Assembly (NCBI GenBank): GCA_934725015.1
Contig: CAKVAS010000011.1
Coordinates: 1 to 64,000, forward strand
Length of the DNA stretch: 64,000 nt
Reading direction: 5' to 3'
Source of the DNA: an uncultured Bacteroidales bacterium
GTDB lineage: Bacteria > Bacteroidota > Bacteroidia > Bacteroidales > UBA932
Part shown: positions 59,397 to 64,000 of the stretch, piece by piece
How positions within the stretch are numbered: the first letter of the stretch is position 1
Layout: every line of letters begins with the position of its first letter
Notes under the pieces: model-generated
What the model saw: the letters and a program-made list of their open reading frames with translations, nothing else
What the model was told of the DNA's origin: nothing
The model's database searches: none
Made by a program: the position numbers and the translations under genes

Positions 59397-60542
59397 TTAT
59401 TTCCCTTGCGGCCAGAGCGTTCTGAATGTGCGGAACTGGTCGGCGAGCTGCCGTCGGAGAGGGGAGTCTTCGGGGAGGCGGATGCCTGCCTTGAAAAAAT
59501 CCGGATTGCAGTCCTTGGATGTCATGGACCAGTTGCCGACGATTTCGCCGTCTATGGCGATGACAGGGCGGAATATTCCCGAATTGTTGTGCGCATGATG
59601 CGAATGCTGCGGAGCGAGGGAGATGTCGCGGCTCTTGTAGGCTATGAGATATTCGTCGTAGGGCGGGATCAGATGTACGCAGCCTTTGCGGAAGCCCCTT
59701 GTGCGGCAGTTTTCGTGGAGCAGGAACTCCCGTCCGCGCCATTTTTCGACATGAAGTCTGTCTCCGAGCATCTGAACTGCGGCACGGCAGTCGCCTATAT
59801 TGAGTCCCGACCACCAGACGAAGTCCTCGAATGTTGCCGGAGAATGGCCTTGGAAATATTTTGTCGCGAGGCATTGGAGGGCTTCTTCGCGGTCGGGGAG
59901 TGCGGGCGTCTTTGATGCAGGGGCTGAAGGTTCCCTAAGGTCATTGGGGTACGTTCCGCCGCCTTCTGAACGTTGTCCGGCGTCTTTGTCCTTGAACTTC
60001 TCGCTGGCAAGGCACCATGTCGCACGCAACGGATGCAGGTCTCCGTTGCATAGCAGCCCGGAAAGCTCGGCAAGACGGATATGGTAGGAAAGCCGGTGAT
60101 CATCCATGCTGATGCCCTTATAAGCAAGTGCGGCAATCAAATCTTCCTTGAAGACACTGCGTTTCCCGTGCATCGCGTCCTCGAATATTCCCGAAATTCT
60201 CTGCTCTTCTTCCTCGGAAATCGAAACCTTGTTCGATGTCATCCAGCCTTTCAGCGCGGACAGCGCCTTCGGGGCGCAGAGCGGGCGCATCCACATATAG
60301 TCTTCCTCAGAAATCAGCTGCCATGTGCACCGCAGCAGGTGTGTCCGCACGATTCTCCCGGAATTGAAGTCTCTCTCAAAAGCATCGGACGACGGTTTCC
60401 GTGTCCTCATCGCCACCGCCCAGCGCATTGCTCTGTAGTCCTGGGCCTGCATCGCTCCCATCCAAGAGACGACTTCCGCGGGCGTGTTAAACTGCGGACA
60501 CACAAGCTGTTGGTTCAGTAGTCTTGAGGAAATAGGATTCAT
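59397..60542 (-). CDS. Winged-helix DNA-binding domain protein (YcaQ/AlkZ-like)
   Basis: The 381-residue product has the winged-helix domain pattern of PF06224-type proteins (HTH_42): SSRLLNQQLVCPQFNTPAEV and MGAMQAQDYRAMRWAVAMRT at the start, LLRCTWQLISEEDYMWMRPL, and a C-terminal part with ENCRTRGFRKGCVHLIPPYD and EYLIAYKSRDISLA. Some relatives are DNA glycosylases that act on crosslinks or alkylated bases; this member lies outside any clear operon, so its role remains open. Confidence 0.85.
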   Translation of the reverse strand: MNPISSRLLNQQLVCPQFNTPAEVVSWMGAMQAQDYRAMRWAVAMRTRKPSSDAFERDFNSGRIVRTHLLRCTWQLISEEDYMWMRPLCAPKALSALKGWMTSNKVSISEEEEQRISGIFEDAMHGKRSVFKEDLIAALAYKGISMDDHRLSYHIRLAELSGLLCNGDLHPLRATWCLASEKFKDKDAGQRSEGGGTYPNDLREPSAPASKTPALPDREEALQCLATKYFQGHSPATFEDFVWWSGLNIGDCRAAVQMLGDRLHVEKWRGREFLLHENCRTRGFRKGCVHLIPPYDEYLIAYKSRDISLAPQHSHHAHNNSGIFRPVIAIDGEIVGNWSMTSKDCNPDFFKAGIRLPEDSPLRRQLADQFRTFRTLWPQGK

Positions 60543-60700
60543 GTTCGTTCGTCATTCTATTGTGCTGGCACAAATTTACGAAACTTCTTCCAATGAGATT
60601 CGCGCCAACATGGGAAAAGCAACTGTTGCGGCGATTGCGAAAATGTAAAAATGGTTGTTCTGTCCGCAATTTGTGCATATCATCATATTGTTGGAATTTA

Positions 60701-60708
60701 TATCTTTG
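60701..60708 (+). promoter_or_regulatory. Promoter (-7 box) of the interrupted AhpD/cupin gene
   Basis: TATCTTTG followed by CATC, 24 bases before the original start codon at 60732. It now lies more than 250 bases before the remaining ATG. Confidence 0.6.
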
Positions 60709-60731
60709 CATCATGAATAATCCGAAGCGAT

Positions 60732-60777
60732 ATGAAAAAGTTTATTTTTGTGATTTTTTGCAGTATATTAACACTTA
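60732..60777 (+). pseudogene. Detached signal-peptide end of the AhpD/cupin gene
   Basis: The ATG at 60732 opens a typical Bacteroidetes signal peptide, MKKFIFVIFCSILTL, cut by the insertion at 60778. Joining base 60777 to base 60956 restores a continuous frame: MKKFIFVIFCSILTLNVMAQ, then KKIVQTAG of the gene at 60961, with a normal cleavage site after Ala. Transcripts reading through the insert now meet a stop within it (TGA at 60825-60827 in this frame). Confidence 0.8.
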
Positions 60778-60952
60778 GAAGCTGTTTGAATTTTTTGTTC
60801 AGTTATTTTGAGATGTATTTTTGAGTCAGATTTTGTTGTTTTGAGAGGAGTTTAGCGGTGCTAAATGACGAACAAAATGGGAAAATATGACCAAAAAGAC
60901 ACCAAAAGAACGAACATATAAAAATAAATGTGAGAAAAATTAAAACAGCTTC
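60778..60952. mobile_element. 175-bp MITE-like insertion with terminal inverted repeats
   Basis: The ends are GAAGCTGTTT (60778-60787) and AAACAGCTTC (60943-60952), perfect inverted repeats that continue with one mismatch to about 17 bp (AATTTTT next to them on both sides). TTA flanks both sides (60775-60777 and 60953-60955), a 3-bp target duplication. No reading frame of useful size lies inside, so the element is non-autonomous and must have moved with a transposase from elsewhere in the genome. Confidence 0.85.
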
Positions 60953-60960
60953 TTAATGTT

Positions 60961-61725
60961 ATGGCACAGAAAAAGATAGTACAGACGGCGGGGCATGACC
61001 AGCTGGGGGAGTTCGCGCCGGAATTCGCTCATCTAAACGATGACATCCTGTTCGGGGAGGTCTGGAGCCGAAATGACCTGCTGAGCCTTCGGGACCGCAG
61101 TCTTGTGACGCTCACCGCGCTTATCAGCCAGGGGATTACAGACAATTCTCTGATTTTCCATCTCCAGAGCGCCAAAAATAACGGCATCACGAGGACGGAA
61201 ATTGCAGAAATCATCACTCACGTCGCGTTCTACGCCGGATGGCCGAAGGCCTGGGCCGCATTCCGTCTTGCAAAGGAAGTGTGGACTGAGGATACGGCCG
61301 GTGAGGATGCCAAGGCGGCATTCCAGAGGGAGATGATATTCCCGATAGGGGAGCCGAACACGGCTTATGCTAAATATTTTATCGGCAACAGTTACCTCGC
61401 CCGTGTTTCGACGGAGCAGGTTCCGATTTCAAACGTCACTTTCGAGCCGCGCTGCCGCAACAACTGGCACATTCATCATGCGGCGACAGGCGGCGGACAG
61501 ATGCTTGTCGGAGTGGCCGGCCGAGGCTGGTATCAGGAAGAAGGCAAGCCCGCTCAGGAGATTCTTCCCGGCACGGTCATCCACATCCCTGCAAATGTAA
61601 AGCATTGGCACGGAGCCGCTTCGGACAGCTGGTTCGCACACCTTGCCTTTGAGGTGTCTGGAGAGAACTGTTCTAACGAGTGGTTGGAACCGGTGAGTGA
61701 CGAGGAGTATGACAAGTTGAAATAG
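60961..61725 (+). CDS. AhpD-like (carboxymuconolactone decarboxylase) and cupin fusion protein, signal peptide lost
   Basis: The remaining 254-residue frame holds an AhpD/CMD-like domain (about 10-100: SLRDRSLVTLTALISQGITD, EIAEIITHVAFYAGWPKAWA) and a C-terminal cupin (about 150-240) with NNWHIHHAATGGGQMLVGVA and PGTVIHIPANVKHWHGAASD, whose His residues can bind metal. Fusions of this kind are usually exported. Here the signal peptide has been separated by the MITE at 60778-60952, so any product starting at 60961 would stay in the cytoplasm. The ATG at 60961 was an internal Met of the original protein. Confidence 0.85.
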   Translation: MAQKKIVQTAGHDQLGEFAPEFAHLNDDILFGEVWSRNDLLSLRDRSLVTLTALISQGITDNSLIFHLQSAKNNGITRTEIAEIITHVAFYAGWPKAWAAFRLAKEVWTEDTAGEDAKAAFQREMIFPIGEPNTAYAKYFIGNSYLARVSTEQVPISNVTFEPRCRNNWHIHHAATGGGQMLVGVAGRGWYQEEGKPAQEILPGTVIHIPANVKHWHGAASDSWFAHLAFEVSGENCSNEWLEPVSDEEYDKLK

Positions 61726-61914
61726 GACTTCTTGTTTGGTAGGGAAGTCGGGTTTATAAAACTCGACTTTTTTGTTTTTATGACATTTGCTTATCTGATT
61801 TTTTGTTTTTATATTTGAGTGCTAGTTTTTATTGTGACTAGAATTTTGAAAGATAGTTTATTATCGTGTACCGCAAAGTATAGATTTATCTTGTACTTAT
61901 TAAAACTAAATTTT

Positions 61915-63177
61915 ATGAAAGCAAAATTCTACCTGATTCCAGTGGCACTGCTACTATTGGCATCGTGTGAAAAGTCAATGTCAGAAGGACAGACCACGCA
62001 GTCGCAATATTTAACTGGCGGACGTTTGAGGACCGAAGCCGAGGTTCGAGGAATTGCCATGTCTTCGGTATTGATGTTTTCATCTGGACAAACAAAGTCT
62101 TCACCAAAAGAAATTGCCTCAATAATCCCATCAATGGGCGTAACAAAGTCACCGATGAATTCTCCTCTTTTCTATGTTGTTAACTTTGGGGATGAGGATG
62201 GTTTTGTTGTGGTCGGTGCCGATTCAGATTCTCCGGAGGTTATTGTTTATGCGAATAAAGGAAACTATAATGGTGTTGATTCAGAAATAGGTGCATTTAA
62301 TTTATATATGGCAGAAATGTCTGAGCAATTGTCCTCATTTGTCAAGAGGGGAACAGACGTGCCTATAGCTGATTACTATAAAACTTATACTGATGAGTCT
62401 TCTGTTGTAAATGAACCTTTGGTGACAGTTCACTGGGGGCAGCATCAACCATTTAATTGGTATTGTAGTTCTCCTTTTGACGATAATATTCCCGCCGGTT
62501 GTGTTGCCGTCGCATTGGCTCAAATTATGTCAAGTTACTCTTACCCGACATCAATTTCATTGTCTTATCCAAGTTCTACAACAAGTTCCATTGCATTGGT
62601 TTGGGAAAATATGACAGATGTATCTCATTTGGCTGGTGCTCATACAAATGATTGTTCGACCTGTAGTCAAATGGCAGCTCTTCTTCGTGAAATTGGGCAC
62701 CGTGTCGGTATGAAATACGGAATAAGATGTAGCACAGCCAAAGATATAAATGTGAGGACTACACTATCCTCGTTTGGGTACAAAAGTTCCGAGTATCAGA
62801 ACTATTCTTTGTCCAAAATAATGAATAGCTTAAACAGTAAACATCCTGTATATATATCAGCAGGTGCGGCAGGAGAAGATGTGGGGCATGCATGGGTTGT
62901 TGATGGCAGTCTTTACACATGCAAAACTAAAACAACTTATTTGATATCAAAGAATTTCAGAAAAGTCGTTGCAGAAGAATTTGTTAAGAATTGGTACCTT
63001 AATTTTAATTATGGCTGGAGTGGTTCCTGTGACGGGTACTTTCTTGCTGCTACACGTGAGCATGGCTCAGGAGAAATAATTGTCGGCGGTTCATATGATG
63101 AATGGAAAGTCTCGATGTTTACGGGGGCTGAAGGCTATAATCAGAATGTGGCAATTATTCCTGATATTTATCACTAA
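61915..63177 (+). CDS. C10-family (streptopain-like) cysteine protease lipoprotein
   Basis: This 420-residue lipoprotein has the signal IPVALLLLASC (lipid Cys at residue 18). A propeptide region (about 35-140) resembles the Spi_C10 inhibitory domain (FYVVNFGDEDGFVVVGADSD). The catalytic domain has Cys at 196 (IPAGCVAVALAQIMSSY) and His at 325 (GEDVGHAWVVDG), with NFNYGWSGSCDGYF near the end, as in streptopain and the Bacteroides C10 proteases. The frame extends to 61819, but the ATG at 61915 gives the lipoprotein signal. The gene is AT-rich compared with its neighbours. Confidence 0.9.
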   Translation: MKAKFYLIPVALLLLASCEKSMSEGQTTQSQYLTGGRLRTEAEVRGIAMSSVLMFSSGQTKSSPKEIASIIPSMGVTKSPMNSPLFYVVNFGDEDGFVVVGADSDSPEVIVYANKGNYNGVDSEIGAFNLYMAEMSEQLSSFVKRGTDVPIADYYKTYTDESSVVNEPLVTVHWGQHQPFNWYCSSPFDDNIPAGCVAVALAQIMSSYSYPTSISLSYPSSTTSSIALVWENMTDVSHLAGAHTNDCSTCSQMAALLREIGHRVGMKYGIRCSTAKDINVRTTLSSFGYKSSEYQNYSLSKIMNSLNSKHPVYISAGAAGEDVGHAWVVDGSLYTCKTKTTYLISKNFRKVVAEEFVKNWYLNFNYGWSGSCDGYFLAATREHGSGEIIVGGSYDEWKVSMFTGAEGYNQNVAIIPDIYH

Positions 63178-63187
63178 ACTAAGAATC

Positions 63188-63790
63188 ATGAAAGCGATAA
63201 GAACTATTTTTATGTTGACGGCGTTTGCTGTTTGTCTGGTTGGATGTATGAAATGGGGCGAAATAGATAGTGATTTAAATGGAATAAATGGCATCTATGC
63301 TGCAGCACATTTTACTTGTGTCCAAACAAACGCTTCGGGGAAAATAATAAATGAGGAACGTTATCTGAACAATCCGGGTTGGCCTGGAAGTTATAGGGTG
63401 TATTACGATTTCTCGTCAGATGGCAAAATCAGGGGGTATTATTGCTATTCATATTGGACGAAGGATGGGGACTTGTATTGGTCGCTTCGTCAGACGGATG
63501 AGCAATGCTCTGGGAACTATTTCATTTCAAATGGACATAAGCGTATCGTTGAAACTAATTTATGGAATTCGGAGTACAAAAGGATGACCGTGTATTGTTC
63601 CGATGATGAAGAAATACAGTTGTGGCTTGAGAATCCGTCACTTGGGAAGAGATGGTATGATGTTTATAAATTGAGCCGGTTGACAAATTTGGACGTGTTG
63701 CGGTCTCTTCGTGAGGCAAAAGAGGATAACCAAGAGAATCGCGGTGCAATTGATGATGAAATCAATAGGCTAATGCGAGAGAACCAATAG
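63188..63790 (+). CDS. Small lipoprotein after the C10 protease
   Basis: The 200-residue product has a lipoprotein signal (FMLTAFAVCLVGC, lipid Cys at residue 20) and a mixed soluble part with several aromatic residues (GYYCYSYWTKDGDLYWSLRQ). It follows the protease with a 10-base gap, so the two are probably co-transcribed. In related bacteria small partner genes beside C10 proteases encode specific inhibitors; whether this one does is not visible from sequence. Confidence 0.7.
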   Translation: MKAIRTIFMLTAFAVCLVGCMKWGEIDSDLNGINGIYAAAHFTCVQTNASGKIINEERYLNNPGWPGSYRVYYDFSSDGKIRGYYCYSYWTKDGDLYWSLRQTDEQCSGNYFISNGHKRIVETNLWNSEYKRMTVYCSDDEEIQLWLENPSLGKRWYDVYKLSRLTNLDVLRSLREAKEDNQENRGAIDDEINRLMRENQ

Positions 63791-63811
63791 TGTCACAGAT
63801 TTGTTTCGAGT

Positions 63812-64000
63812 TCATATGTTTTTGTCGTAGGCAAGAATGCGGGCATCCTCGTTTCTTGCCTGTTTTTCGTCATATTCTCGGTCCCAGCGGCGGTAGTATT
63901 CAAGCTGCGGGTCTTCAAATAGGCTCATCTGCTCCGTCTTGTCGTGGGTCAGGTCGGATACGCCGAGCCCGACCTGCCGGACGGGAGTGCGCCCGTCCCA
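63812..64000 (-). CDS. dinB: C-terminal end of a Y-family DNA polymerase (DinB-like), cut by the window
   Basis: The last 62 codons are present: TPVRQVGLGVSDLTHDKTEQ, MSLFEDPQLEYYRRWDREYD. The pattern of a final little-finger strand (VGLGVSDL) followed by a QLSLF-like clamp-binding motif (here QMSLFED) is typical of DNA polymerase IV. The upstream part lies beyond position 64000. Confidence 0.8.
   Translation of the reverse strand, partial: WDGRTPVRQVGLGVSDLTHDKTEQMSLFEDPQLEYYRRWDREYDEKQARNEDARILAYDKNI

Noticed and set aside
1..64000. CRISPR arrays, rRNA or tRNA genes
   Set aside because: No regularly spaced repeats with unique spacers, and no tRNA or rRNA signature, were seen by eye on either strand. 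The DGR pair and the flanking repeats at 43450 and 44762 are the only long repeats noticed.

Overview
The window comes from a Bacteroidales-type genome. Promoters follow the Bacteroidetes pattern (TTTG, 19 to 20 bases, TAnnTTTG), lipoprotein and signal-peptide starts are of Bacteroidetes type, and the core genes (an IscU-like scaffold next to a GGGtGRT protein, a C10 protease, a GH3-family protein, htpG) fit that order. Genus cannot be fixed from the sequence.

Positions 1 to about 38.6 kb are most of a tailed-phage prophage, entered part-way through. The order is: a small HTH gene and a primase-helicase; a 315-bp intergenic cluster of ten CGCGTCA heptamers; head genes (S49 protease, major capsid protein, terminase subunits, portal); tail genes (tape measure, tail-tip and fibre proteins); a diversity-generating retroelement (DGR); a lysis cassette (membrane proteins, M15 endolysin, spanin-like lipoprotein); an array of small accessory cassettes; and a minus-strand tyrosine integrase. 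Just beyond the integrase lies the C-terminal part of an outer-membrane protein with no N-terminus, probably the interrupted host gene.

The DGR (28.1-31.4 kb) is complete by sequence: a target gene with a lectin-like C-terminus and variable repeat (VR), an Avd-like gene, a template repeat (TR) and a reverse transcriptase. VR and TR differ only at TR adenines, the signature of adenine-specific mutagenic retrohoming. The target sits directly after the tail-fibre genes, so it is probably a diversified receptor-binding protein.

The accessory array (33.3-37.3 kb) carries a HigB/HigA-like toxin-antitoxin pair, a HicB-like gene, a retropepsin-like/SEC-C gene, two small-ORF plus DUF5053-like modules and a small gene preceded by a structured leader. 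Its units are separated by terminators that share one sequence, and most have their own promoter. The structured leader (36273-36473) is the best candidate for an undescribed element: one RNA strand can pair either with the 5' end of the leader or with the start codon of the downstream gene.

From 38.6 to 45 kb is an accessory stretch (WG-repeat protein, unknown genes, and an AbiEii-type toxin with a HigA-like antitoxin between two direct repeats of about 96 bp). From 45.2 kb on lie chromosomal genes: uvrB, Fe-S scaffold and GGGtGRT, an OmpA-family protein, a HAD phosphatase, two acyl-CoA ligases around htpG, a GH3-family protein, a winged-helix protein, an AhpD/cupin protein whose signal peptide has been cut off by a 175-bp MITE-like insertion, a C10 protease lipoprotein with a companion lipoprotein, and the 3' end of a Y-family polymerase gene.
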